Made by a program: the position numbers and the translations under genes. From NCBI RefSeq assembly GCF_003259905.1, contig NZ_QLMG01000007.1:1-64000 (forward strand): a stretch of 64,000 nt of DNA. Direction: 5' to 3'. This stretch comes from Salipiger aestuarii (GTDB taxonomy: Bacteria; Pseudomonadota; Alphaproteobacteria; Rhodobacterales; Rhodobacteraceae). A model generated the notes under the pieces. It made no database searches and had not been told where the DNA came from. It worked only from the letters and a program-made list of their open reading frames with translations. Each line of letters opens with the position of its first letter. Position 1 is the first letter of the stretch. Shown in pieces: positions 1 through 7,861 of this stretch.

Positions 1-330
1 TCGCTATGCGATGGAGCACATCTTCGACCGGGTCTGCTCGGAGCACGGGATCGAGCATCGCCTGGCAAAGGTGAACCATCCCTGGACCAATGGCCAGGTC
101 GAGCGCATGAACCGCACGCTCAAGGAAGCGACCGTCAAGCGCTACCATTTGAGGCACACGCTCAACTCGAAACCCACCTCGGCGACTTCATCGCAGCCTA
201 CAATTATGCGCGTCGCCTCAAGACGCGGCAGGGCCTAACGCCATTCGAGTTCATCTGCAAAATCTGGACAAGAGAGCCAGAAAGATTCACTGTCGATCCA
301 ACCCATCACACGCTGGGACTAAACACGTAG
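1..330 (+). pseudogene. IS481-type transposase, 3' end, frameshifted
   Basis: This is the C-terminal end of a DDE transposase that begins before the window. The motif HPWTNGQVERMNRTLKEAT contains the catalytic-glutamate region typical of IS481/IS3-like integrase cores. The reading frame breaks near base 149: after YH the frame shifts by one base and continues as EAHAQLETHLGDFIAAYN through FEFICKIWTREPERF to a TAG at 328-330. A single missing base explains both halves, so the copy is inactive unless the change is a sequencing error. It directly abuts another transposase fragment on the opposite strand, which marks a mobile-element graveyard. Confidence 0.8.
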
Positions 331-349
331 TGTCCAGACACATTGAGTT

Positions 350-603
350 TCACAGCCAGAACAGAACGGTTGCGGCGAGCATGATCGCTGAGAAGAACGT
401 CTCCGGGCATCGATCGCAACGGGTCGCGCCGCGCCGCCAGTCCTTGATGCGCCCGAACATGATCTCGATGCGGTTACGCCGCTTGTCGTATTTGACTGCC
501 CTGTTGCGAGACTTCCGGCCGGGGATGCGGACCTTTATCCCCTTGTCTTTCAACGCTTCTCTGAACCAATCGGCGTCATTGCCTCGATCGGCGAGCAGCC
601 ACC
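350..603 (-). pseudogene. IS5-family transposase, C-terminal fragment
   Basis: The minus-strand reading frame from about 603 down to a TGA at 350 encodes LLADRGNDADWFREALKDK, then a KYDKRRNRIEIMFGRIKDW segment and a C-terminus ending ATVLFWL. This is the conserved tail of IS5/IS427-type transposases (the Y-x2-R-x3-E-x6-K region). The upstream part of the frame (604-940) no longer resembles a transposase, so the N-terminal portion and its DD residues are missing. The fragment ends only 20 bases from the IS481-type remnant, which implies nested insertion followed by deletion. No intact terminal inverted repeats were identified. Confidence 0.75.
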
Positions 604-639
604 CCGCCGTCGGCAAGCTGCGCGGCCTCGACGCCGCCA

Positions 640-1310
640 CCCCGAACGGGCTGGCCGGTGCGGGGAAAACCACCATCGAAGAACGCCCCGCCGGGCAAAC
701 CCTCGTCGATAACCGGGCCAATGCCGCCCCCAACGCGTCAGCAGCGGCGATGTCGACCGGACGCACACTGGCCATGTCCGACGTGCTCGCGCTGGCCACG
801 GCTGGGTTCGCGGTCGTCTTCCGCGGTTGCGTCGGCTTTGACGAGGATGTTCCTGCGCGGATGTTCGGCGAAACAGGCGCGCCGACGCCGGATTTGTTGC
901 AGCCTTTCGACAAAGGCGTCCCACCCTGCGCCCGCGGCACGGGGCGATGGCAGCGTACTGGCGATCTGCGACAGCGGTACCGACGATGACCAGATCGGCG
1001 CGCAGCGGATGGATGCCGGGGGCCAGCTCATCGGCGACGAATTCGTCAACTTCGCCGGTCAAAGCATGCATCCGGCAGCGGCCTGGCTGGACGACAGGGG
1101 GCGGTGATCGTCGACGCCGATCCGAACGGCGAGGTGGTCCCGGCGATCAAGGTGTTCGATCTGAATTTTCAGGGCAATGCGGTGGACGACCTGTTTGACG
1201 GCAGCGTCGGCGATGGCGCGGACGCGCCGCTTGGCTCGACCGGGTCCGAGGCTGGCGGGCGGTGCGGGCAACGGCTGCCGGTGAGCGGCGCCGGTGCCGG
1301 AAAGCTGGTT
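640..1310 (+). pseudogene. Frameshifted remnant of a large repeat-containing secreted protein (tentative)
   Basis: No intact ORF is present, but coding-like codon periodicity runs on the plus strand. It is in one frame from about 660 to 935, shifts frame from about 940 to 1090, and returns to the first frame to about 1310. The readable pieces are DVLALATAGFAVVFRG, then DGSVLAICDSG, IGAQRMDAGGQLIGDEFVN and AAAWLDDRG, then AVIVDADPNGEVVPAIKVFD. This rhythm (ALADGGFVV, then AQRxDAxGxxxGDEFxVN) is typical of tandem repeats in large RTX/cadherin-like exoproteins. The assignment rests on pattern memory and is not certain. An alternative is an unrelated degenerate gene. The minus-strand ORFs here have the composition of antisense shadows. 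Confidence 0.4.
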
Positions 1311-1314
1311 GGCG

Positions 1315-1503
1315 TCACGGGGTCTCTTGGGTGGCCCTGCCGTCAGGGCGCTCGATAAGCGGGAAGGTCGGGACACGCGAAGAGGTCCATTCGTCCAGCC
1401 GCTCGCCGCACGCGCGACAGTCGAAATAGTCGCGGTCACGAGATGTCAGCTTATAGCTTCCCACCTCGTAGGCTGTGCCGCACTTGCATGTTTTTGGTTT
1501 CCA
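1315..1503 (-). pseudogene. Small zinc-ribbon protein remnant lacking a start codon
   Basis: A minus-strand frame between a TGA at 1504-1506 and a TGA at 1315-1317 encodes about 62 residues beginning WKPKTCKCGTAYEVG, followed by DYFDCRACGERLDEW and ending VPTFPLIERPDGRATQETP. Two Cys pairs (CKC and CRAC) separated by about 25 residues suggest a zinc ribbon, like small phage- or IS-associated proteins. The frame has no ATG, and its only GTG is internal, after the first cysteine pair. It is therefore either a remnant or depends on an upstream frameshift. Function unknown. Confidence 0.4.
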
Positions 1504-1510
1504 TCATGGG

Positions 1511-2010
1511 TGTATGATAGTGCTGCGCTCGGATCGATGCAAAGCCTCGCGCGAGGAGGTCAGAGCTTTCTGATTTCAAAGTGGCCCACTACCACAGGAC
1601 TGACATGGTCGATCCGCAGATCAGCGATATGATGTCCACCAGCTTTGAAACCGAGACGATCGAACCGCAAAATCCCGATGGTTCGCGCGGGGCGGAAGCC
1701 GTCAGCTCTGTGGTGATTGGTGCGGCGTGCCATGTGCTTCGGAACGGGCCGGGCATCCGGCAGCGTCGGCACGCGGGGGCGGTTTTCATCCAGCAAGGCG
1801 CCGGCTAACGACAGTGAAACCAAGCGCGCTCTTGACGACGTTGCCTTGATCGGGTTCGCGCAGGACGACGGGCTGTTCCCGATCTGACCCGGGCGGGGGG
1901 ACCACCGCTGGGACGATGCTGCCGCCTGGTCTTTCCTGTGCCCGCTGTTTTCCGCCGCGGCGTCGCGTGCAGACCGCGTGCAGAAGGGGGCGCTGCGCCC
2001 CGCCTGTCGG
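1511..2010. other. About 500 bases without a supportable gene
   Basis: Short ORFs occur on both strands but none has a ribosome binding site, recognisable motif or convincing length. The plus-strand frame 1581-1808 and its minus-strand counterpart 1560-2066 are the longest. Neither resembles a protein family I know. The stretch continues the degenerate zone left of the leuA terminator region. Confidence 0.4.
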
Positions 2011-2014
2011 CTCC

Positions 2015-2087
2015 CCCCGGAGTTTAACGGGCAAGATGAAGACGGGGCGCGGCGCCCTGGCTTCATCTTGCCAAATAAACTCCCGCC
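2015..2087. repeat. Imperfect palindrome downstream of leuA (REP-like element or terminator)
   Basis: The left arm contains GAGTTTAACGGGCAAGATGAAG and the right arm, read in reverse complement, GAGTTTATTTGGCAAGATGAAG. They flank a GC-rich loop that itself contains GGGGCGC/GGCGCC symmetry. The perfect inner arm is GCAAGATGAAG at 2031-2041 against 2061-2071. The element lies about 60 bases past the leuA stop codon on the side where leuA transcription exits, so it could terminate leuA. The long AT/GC mosaic arms look more like a dispersed palindromic repeat than a simple intrinsic terminator. Confidence 0.6.
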
Positions 2088-2146
2088 GGAGGCGTTCGGG
2101 CGAACGGCCAGGCGCGGCGCCCCGAGCAGGGCGCAGCGCCAAACTG

Positions 2147-3727
2147 TCAGGTCACGTCCTTGTAGCTGATTTCCTTGATGTCCGATCCGGTCTTGCTGCG
2201 GCGCACATGCAGCCGGTTCAGCGCGTTCACATAGGCGCGCGCCGAGGCCACCACCGTGTCGGTGTCCGCCGATTGCCCGGTGGCGATCTTGCCGTCTTCT
2301 TCCAGGCGGACGGAGACGGTCGCCTGCGCGTCAGTGCCTTCGGTCACGGCGCTGACCTGATAAAGCTGAAGCCGCGCCTTGTTCGGATAAAGCTTGCGCA
2401 CCGCCTTGAACGTCGCATCGACCGGCCCGTCGCCGAATTCGTCGGCGCTGGATTCCTGCCCGCCAACTTCCATCTCAAGCACCGCTTCGGCCTGACCGGC
2501 GGTGCCACAGATCACCTTGAGCGACACGATTTCCAGGTGGTTTTCCTGATCGTCGGCCATGTGGGCGGTGACCAGGGCAAGGATGTCGTCATCGTAGACC
2601 TCTTTCTTGCGGTCGGCGAGATCCTTGAACCGCACGAAGATGTCCTTGAGCTGGTTGTCCCCCACATCGACCCCAAGCTCCTTGAGCTTGGCGCGCAGGG
2701 CGGCGCGGCCGGAATGCTTGCCAAGCGGCAAGGAGGTGCCCGCAAGGCCGACATCCTCGGGGAGCATGATTTCGAATGTTTCCTTGTTCTTGAGCATGCC
2801 ATCCTGATGGATGCCGGATTCATGCGCGAACGCGTTCTTGCCGACGATGGCCTTGTTGAACTGCACTGGAAAGCCCGCCACCGACGCGACGCGGCGCGAG
2901 ATATGCATGATCTTTTTCGTCTCGACCCCGGTGTAGAACGGCATGATGTCGCCACGGGTGCGCAGGGCCATGACGACCTCTTCCAGCGCGGTGTTGCCCG
3001 CGCGTTCGCCAAGGCCGTTGATGGTACATTCGATCTGGCGCGCCCCGCCCTCGACTGCGGCCAGCGCGTTGGCGGTCGCAAGCCCAAGGTCGTTGTGGCA
3101 ATGGGTGGCAAAGATCACCTCATCCGCGCCGGGCACGGTGGCAATCAGCTTGCGGATCAGTTCGGCGGATTCGTTGGGCGCGGTATAGCCCACGGTGTCG
3201 GGGATGTTGAGGGTGGTGGCCCCGGCCTTGATGGCGATCTCGACCACGCGGCACAGGTAATCCCATTCGGTGCGGGTCGCATCCATCGGGGACCATTGCA
3301 CATTGTCGCACAGATTGCGGGCATGGGTGACCGTTTCGTGGATGCGGTCGGCCATTTCATCCATCGAGAGGTCAGGGATGGCGCGGTGCAGCGGCGAGGT
3401 GCCGATAAACGTGTGGATGCGAGGGCGGGGGGCATGTTTCACCGCCTCCCAGCAGCGGTCGATGTCGGCTTTCTGGGCGCGGGCAAGCCCGCAGATCACC
3501 GTTTCCCGCGACCTCCGGGCGATTTCCGCCACGGCGGCGAAGTCGCCTTCGGAGGCGATGGGAAAGCCTGCTTCGATGATGTCGACGCCCATGTCTTCGA
3601 GCAGCTCGGCGATTTCCAGCTTTTCATCGTGGGTCATCGTGGCGCCGGGCGACTGTTCGCCATCGCGAAGCGTCGTATCGAAGATGTAAACGCGGTCCTT
3701 GCCTGCGCTCTGAGCCTGGTCTGTCAT
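2147..3727 (-). CDS. leuA: 2-isopropylmalate synthase
   Basis: A 526-residue enzyme catalysing acetyl-CoA plus 2-oxoisovalerate to 2-isopropylmalate, the committed step of leucine synthesis, in the cytosol. The N-terminal TIM-barrel shows FDTTLRDGEQSPG (metal and substrate site) and the HxH metal motif in FATHCHNDLG. The INGLGERAGN segment and the C-terminal LeuA regulatory dimer domain are both complete, so the length matches the long bacterial form. The frame is open well upstream, but the ATG at 3727 (MTDQAQSAGK) is the natural start, because a leucine-rich leader ORF and hairpins occupy the sequence just before it. The gene stands alone on this strand, and regulation by attenuation is strongly suggested. 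Confidence 0.96.
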   Translation of the reverse strand: MTDQAQSAGKDRVYIFDTTLRDGEQSPGATMTHDEKLEIAELLEDMGVDIIEAGFPIASEGDFAAVAEIARRSRETVICGLARAQKADIDRCWEAVKHAPRPRIHTFIGTSPLHRAIPDLSMDEMADRIHETVTHARNLCDNVQWSPMDATRTEWDYLCRVVEIAIKAGATTLNIPDTVGYTAPNESAELIRKLIATVPGADEVIFATHCHNDLGLATANALAAVEGGARQIECTINGLGERAGNTALEEVVMALRTRGDIMPFYTGVETKKIMHISRRVASVAGFPVQFNKAIVGKNAFAHESGIHQDGMLKNKETFEIMLPEDVGLAGTSLPLGKHSGRAALRAKLKELGVDVGDNQLKDIFVRFKDLADRKKEVYDDDILALVTAHMADDQENHLEIVSLKVICGTAGQAEAVLEMEVGGQESSADEFGDGPVDATFKAVRKLYPNKARLQLYQVSAVTEGTDAQATVSVRLEEDGKIATGQSADTDTVVASARAYVNALNRLHVRRSKTGSDIKEISYKDVT

Positions 3728-3761
3728 GGTTCTGGATCCTGTAAGGTCTTCGTCCTGGGGT

Positions 3762-3779
3762 GTTTCGCCGGCGCGAAAC
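3762..3779 (-). promoter_or_regulatory. Second leader hairpin before leuA
   Basis: GTTTCGC and GCGAAAC form a perfect 7-base-pair stem around a CGGC loop, about 35 bases before the leuA start codon. It follows the leader ORF and the first hairpin in the direction of leuA transcription. It could be the terminator-like arm or a ribosome-access hairpin. There is no clear U-run, as is common in GC-rich genomes, so the exact role is inferred. Confidence 0.5.
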
Positions 3780-3785
3780 GGGTCT

Positions 3786-3823
3786 CCTCTGAGCGTCCGC
3801 GCCGGGAACTGCGCGCTCAGAGG
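3786..3823 (-). promoter_or_regulatory. Leader hairpin overlapping the leader-peptide stop
   Basis: CCTCTGAGCG (3786-3795) and CGCTCAGAGG (3814-3823) are perfect 10-base inverted arms with an 18-base loop. The leader peptide's TGA stop lies inside the promoter-proximal arm. A ribosome stalled on the preceding leucine codons, or one terminating there, would therefore change whether this stem forms. This is the geometry expected for translation-coupled attenuation. Confidence 0.65.
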
Positions 3824-3906
3824 CGAATTAGGAGAAGACGCAGGCCAAGCGCAAGCTCTGCGCAAGGCGCAGTGGCGGGTCGCGCGATATGGCCGTTCAT
3901 CGTCAT
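3817..3906 (-). CDS. Leucine-rich leader peptide of leuA
   Basis: A 29-residue ORF (MTMNGHIARPATAPCAELAL, then GLRLLLIRL) ends 89 bases before leuA on the same strand. Seven of the last eleven residues are leucine, using mixed codons CTT, CTG, CTC and CTA, including three in a row. This composition is the hallmark of ribosome-mediated attenuators of leucine operons: low charged tRNA-Leu stalls the ribosome in the Leu run and favours read-through into leuA. An internal ATG at 3900 could also serve as start. The peptide itself is expected to have no function beyond sensing. Confidence 0.75.
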   Translation of the reverse strand: MTMNGHIARPATAPCAELALGLRLLLIRL

Positions 3907-4062
3907 GCCTCGGACTATAGGCGCACGGGGGCAAATGAAAACCCGGAAAATGAGCGGGTTTCCGCGAAAATTTCCGCTGCGCTGCGGCATCGCGACGGCA
4001 GGGCTTGAGCGGCGCGCGCCACCGTTCATAGTGCGAAATACGAGCAATGAAGAGGGAACCGC

Positions 4063-7008
4063 GTGCTGAAACAGCTATGCCGCGCCGCCGTGCTGGCGAC
4101 GATTCCGGTCTGGGCGGCGGCCGAGGGTCGCGAGGCGGCCGATGTCTACGTCTTCGGCAACAGCCTGGTGCATTATCTTGGCGAAACGGCGCGGTCCAAC
4201 GTGCCGCACTGGCTGGGTGCGATGGCCGAGGCCGACGGCCGGCGCCTGGCGCTGGACGGGCAGTGGGGGTTTCTGCGCGATTTCGCCGGGGGGCTGCCGC
4301 CGCGCCCGAACTGGTCGTTTCCGGGGGTGGCAAGCGCCTGGGATCCCGGGCGCGGGGCCTTTGGCGACGCGGGCTTTGACGCGGTGCTGGTGACACCCGC
4401 GAACTTTATCCAGTATCAGGCCCCGGACATGGCTTACGAGGGTGACAACCCCGGTGGCGAGTCGCCTCTGGGCGCGACGCTGAAAGTGCTGGACTGGATG
4501 CTGGGCCATACCGGGGGCGTGCCGGTCTGGATCTACGAAGGCTGGGCCGAGATGTCGTCGCTGGTGGGGCGCTTTCCGCCGCCGGACCAGGCACTGCGCC
4601 GCTATCAGGCGTTCAACGCGGGCGATTATCACGCGTGGTATCTGGACCTGACCGAGGCGCTGCGTGGCGCGCGCCCCGACGCGGACGTGCGGCTGTTGCC
4701 GGTGGCCTCGGTGCTGGCCGGGCTGCTGGGCGACGGGGGACTGCTGGAAACCCTGCCAGCCGAGGCTTTGTATGTGGATGCCGACCCGCACGGCACGCCG
4801 ACGTTGTATTTCCTGGCGGCGATGGTCGTCTATTCGGCGCTGTACGAGACGCCGCCGCCGGCGGGTTATCAGCCGCCCGATAGCCTGCATCCGCAGGTGA
4901 CATCGGCTTATCCGCAACTGGCGCAGGCTGTCTGGCAGGCTGTCAGGGCGGCGGGTGTCTTGCAGGAAGCGAGGGGCGCACCGCAGCGTCAGGCTGCGGC
5001 CAACCCGCCGCAAACGGGTCCGCTGCCGCGGCGCGGCGCGGTGGCCCTGCCGGCAGCGGGCGCCCGTCCGCAGGGGGTTCCCGCGCTGGGAATGGGGCTG
5101 AACGGCATTTCGGACTGGTCGACACAGCAGCCCTTTGTGGACCTGATGAAGACGGCGCGCGAATGGGTCGGGCATCTGCCCGGCCAGTGGGGCGGCGTGA
5201 CAATCGACGCATTGCGCGCCGAGGGCGTTCTGGACGACAACGGCTGGCCTCTGCGCATCCCCGACCGGATCGACCGGCTGGAGGCGCTGTTGCTGACCGA
5301 TCAACCCGAAGACGCCGATTACCTGCGCGGCAGCTATGTGGTGACATGGGCGGGAACCGGCGATCTGAAACTGACCGGCCGCGCCCGGCGGGTCAGCTAT
5401 GGCCCCCGCGAGGCGCGATTTCATTACACCCCCGGCGAGGGGGCGGTGGGGATTTCGGTGTCGGCGACCGACGCCAGCGACCCGATTCGCGACATCCATG
5501 TGGTGCGCGAAGACCAGATGGCGCTGTTCGAGGCGGGGGTGATCTTTGATCCCGCATGGGTGGCGCGGGTGCGCGACCTGCGCTCGGTCCGGTTCATGGA
5601 CTGGATGATGACCAACGGCTCGCCCGTACAGGCCTGGTCCGACCGGCCCCGCCCGTCCGATTACACCTGGACCGCCTGGGGCGTGCCGCTTGAAACGATG
5701 ATCGCGCTTGCCAACCAGATTGGCGCGGACCCCTGGTTCAACATGCCCCATATGGCGAATGACGACTACATCCGCCGCTTTGCCGAAACGGTGCGCGACC
5801 GCCTGGACCCCGGACTCAAGGCGCATGTGGAATATTCCAACGAGGTCTGGAACCACATCTTTCCGCAGGCGGGCTGGGCACAGATTCAGGCCGACGCGTT
5901 GTGGGGGCCATCCGAAACCGGCTGGATTCAATATTACGGGCTGCGCGCCGCGCAGGCGATGCGGATCTGGGCAGAGGTGTTCGGCGATGCGGCACAAGAC
6001 CGGCTGGTGCGGGTCGTGGCCACCCACACCGGCTGGCCGGGGCTGGAGGAAAACATCCTTGTCGCGCCGCTGGCTTATCTCGAACTGGGCCATCCCCCTG
6101 CGGCGGACTTCGATGCCTACGCGGTGGCGGGGTATTTTGGTTACGAGATGGGCGGCACAGAGATGGCGCCACAGATCGACGGATGGCTCGATCGGGCCGA
6201 AGCCGAGGCTGTCGCTGCGGGCAAGGCGCAAGGTCTGCGCCGCGTCGCGCTGCGCGAATACGTCAGGGTTCACCGTTACGAGGCGGCCGTTGCGCCGGTG
6301 ACGCTGGCGCTTCAGGAGGGCTCGCTGAGGGAACTGGTCGAAGACATCCTGCCCTATCATGCCGGCGCCGCCGAGGCTGCCGGCCTGCGGTTGGTGATGT
6401 ACGAAGGCGGCACCCATGTGGCCGCACAGGCCGGGCGCACCGAAGACACGCGCCTCACCGAGTTTTTCGAATATCTCAACTACACACCCGAGATGGCCAA
6501 GCTGTACGAATCGCTGCTTGGCGGATGGGCGGCGGCGGGCGGCACGTTGTTCAATGCCTTCGTCGATGTGGCGCCGCCATCGAAATGGGGCAGTTGGGGC
6601 GCGCTGCGACATCTGGGCGATGCCAACCCTCGCTGGGACATGTTGATGAGCTTCAACGCCACCGGCCCATCTGACTGGGCGCCGCGCGACCCGGACGCCT
6701 TTGCCGACGGGGTGATGCTGACCGGCACCGCCGGGGCGGACAGGCTGGGCGGCACCGCGCAGGAGGACATTCTGTTGGGCGGGGCGGGCGACGATACATT
6801 GGTGTCGGGCGGTGGCGACGACAGCCTGCACGGCGGGGCGGGGCGGGATGTGGCGCTGCTGCCCGGATCGCGGGGCGATTACAGCTTTGCGCCCGATGGC
6901 GCCGCGCTGATCGCGTCCAGCCCGGCGGGACGGGTGCGGCTTGTGTCGGTCGAAGGCCTGAGCTTTGCGGACAGCCCCGCCACCGTTGTTCCTGGCTCGG
7001 AGCTGTGA
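4063..7008 (+). CDS. Large secreted SGNH-like and glycosidase-like protein with RTX calcium-binding tail
   Basis: A 981-residue protein. The GTG start at 4063 is preceded by AGAGGGA and gives a signal-like N-terminus (MLKQLCRAAVLATIPVWAAA). Residues about 25-290 begin DVYVFGNSLVHYL and contain a DADPHGTPTLYF motif, reminiscent of SGNH hydrolases with GNSL in place of GDSL. Residues about 345-840 carry QFNMPHMAND-like and HVEYSNEVWN segments seen in putative polysaccharide-binding or hydrolysing exoproteins of marine alphaproteobacteria. Residues about 886-928 hold RTX nonapeptide repeats (GGAGDDTLVSGGGDDSLHGG), which implies calcium binding and type I secretion. No ABC exporter is adjacent. 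The substrate is unknown; action on the cell's own exopolysaccharide is an inference. Confidence 0.75.
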   Translation: MLKQLCRAAVLATIPVWAAAEGREAADVYVFGNSLVHYLGETARSNVPHWLGAMAEADGRRLALDGQWGFLRDFAGGLPPRPNWSFPGVASAWDPGRGAFGDAGFDAVLVTPANFIQYQAPDMAYEGDNPGGESPLGATLKVLDWMLGHTGGVPVWIYEGWAEMSSLVGRFPPPDQALRRYQAFNAGDYHAWYLDLTEALRGARPDADVRLLPVASVLAGLLGDGGLLETLPAEALYVDADPHGTPTLYFLAAMVVYSALYETPPPAGYQPPDSLHPQVTSAYPQLAQAVWQAVRAAGVLQEARGAPQRQAAANPPQTGPLPRRGAVALPAAGARPQGVPALGMGLNGISDWSTQQPFVDLMKTAREWVGHLPGQWGGVTIDALRAEGVLDDNGWPLRIPDRIDRLEALLLTDQPEDADYLRGSYVVTWAGTGDLKLTGRARRVSYGPREARFHYTPGEGAVGISVSATDASDPIRDIHVVREDQMALFEAGVIFDPAWVARVRDLRSVRFMDWMMTNGSPVQAWSDRPRPSDYTWTAWGVPLETMIALANQIGADPWFNMPHMANDDYIRRFAETVRDRLDPGLKAHVEYSNEVWNHIFPQAGWAQIQADALWGPSETGWIQYYGLRAAQAMRIWAEVFGDAAQDRLVRVVATHTGWPGLEENILVAPLAYLELGHPPAADFDAYAVAGYFGYEMGGTEMAPQIDGWLDRAEAEAVAAGKAQGLRRVALREYVRVHRYEAAVAPVTLALQEGSLRELVEDILPYHAGAAEAAGLRLVMYEGGTHVAAQAGRTEDTRLTEFFEYLNYTPEMAKLYESLLGGWAAAGGTLFNAFVDVAPPSKWGSWGALRHLGDANPRWDMLMSFNATGPSDWAPRDPDAFADGVMLTGTAGADRLGGTAQEDILLGGAGDDTLVSGGGDDSLHGGAGRDVALLPGSRGDYSFAPDGAALIASSPAGRVRLVSVEGLSFADSPATVVPGSEL

Positions 7009-7034
7009 CTAAAATTTTTAGCTAAAAATTTTAG
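7009..7034. terminator. Perfect 26-base palindrome, shared bidirectional terminator
   Basis: The 26 bases from CTAAAATTTTTA onward are a perfect palindrome built almost only of A and T around a central GC. It begins directly after the stop codon of the plus-strand secreted protein and contains the TAA stop of kdsA on the minus strand. Two convergent genes thus share one compact stem with U-rich flanks on both sides, which fits a bidirectional intrinsic terminator. It is strikingly AT-rich compared with its surroundings. Confidence 0.8.
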
Positions 7035-7861
7035 GCCCCGGCGCGGCCCTTGGTGAGGTCGTCGATGGCGCGCAGACCGCTCAGAAGCGCCCCGAGCCCG
7101 TCGATCTGCACCATGTTCGGCCCGTCCGACGGGGCGTTGTCCGGGTCTTCGTGGGTTTCGATGAACAGTGCCGCCGTGCCTACCGCGCAGGCTGCCCGCG
7201 CCAGCGGCTCGACGAACTGGCGTTGCCCGCCCGACGATATGCCCTGGCCGCCGGGCAGTTGCACCGAATGGGTCGCGTCGAACACCACCGGATAGCCGGT
7301 CTGCGCCATGATCGGCAGCGAGCGCATGTCGCTGACCAGCATGTTGTAGCCAAAGCTGGCGCCGCGCTCGCACAGCATGATGCGGCGGTTGCCGGTCGAG
7401 GCGATCTTGTCCGCGACGTTTTCCATATCCCAGGGGGCCAGGAATTGCCCCTTCTTGACGTTGATCGCCGCGCCGGTTTCCCCCGCAGCCAGCAGCAGGT
7501 CGGTCTGGCGCGACAGGAACGCCGGGATCTGCAAGACGTCCACCGCCTGTGCCACCGTCGCGCATTGCGCCGTGTCATGCACATCGGTCAGCACCGGCAC
7601 GCCGAATTCGGCGCCGATCGTGGACAGGATCGACAGCCCCGCATCCATCCCGATACCGCGCTTGCCACCCAGGGACGAGCGGTTCGCCTTGTCAAAACTG
7701 CCCTTGAAGATCCACGGCGTGCGGGCGGCTTCGGCGGCGTTGGCGATGCGTTCCGCCAGCATTCGCGCGTGCTCCAGGCTTTCCAGCTGGCATGGCCCCG
7801 CGATCAGCGCGAAAGGCGCGTCGTTGGATACGGTGAGGCCCTTGATCGTCAGTTCCGTCAT
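7031..7861 (-). CDS. kdsA: 3-deoxy-D-manno-octulosonate 8-phosphate synthase
   Basis: A 276-residue enzyme that condenses phosphoenolpyruvate with arabinose 5-phosphate to give Kdo 8-phosphate. Family signatures present include IAGPCQLES near the N-terminus, FKGSFDKANRSS, the LTDVHD metal/substrate motif, QIPAFLSRQTDLL and FDATHSVQLPGG. The ATG at 7861 overlaps the kdsB stop codon as ATGA, so it is translationally coupled and is chosen over an upstream in-frame ATG. It is last in the kdsD-kdsB-kdsA operon. The product feeds lipid A core and possibly the surface glycan encoded further along. Confidence 0.96.
   Translation of the reverse strand: MTELTIKGLTVSNDAPFALIAGPCQLESLEHARMLAERIANAAEAARTPWIFKGSFDKANRSSLGGKRGIGMDAGLSILSTIGAEFGVPVLTDVHDTAQCATVAQAVDVLQIPAFLSRQTDLLLAAGETGAAINVKKGQFLAPWDMENVADKIASTGNRRIMLCERGASFGYNMLVSDMRSLPIMAQTGYPVVFDATHSVQLPGGQGISSGGQRQFVEPLARAACAVGTAALFIETHEDPDNAPSDGPNMVQIDGLGALLSGLRAIDDLTKGRAGA

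Noticed and set aside
37-238. Functional transposase
   Set aside because: The frame breaks in the conserved C-terminal region and the element is not complete within the window.
1916-4069. 717-codon plus-strand frame over leuA
   Set aside because: Codon-aligned antisense of leuA.
4075-6831. 918-codon minus-strand frame opposite the RTX-tailed protein
   Set aside because: The plus strand has a signal peptide, ribosome binding site and RTX repeats; the minus frame has none of these.
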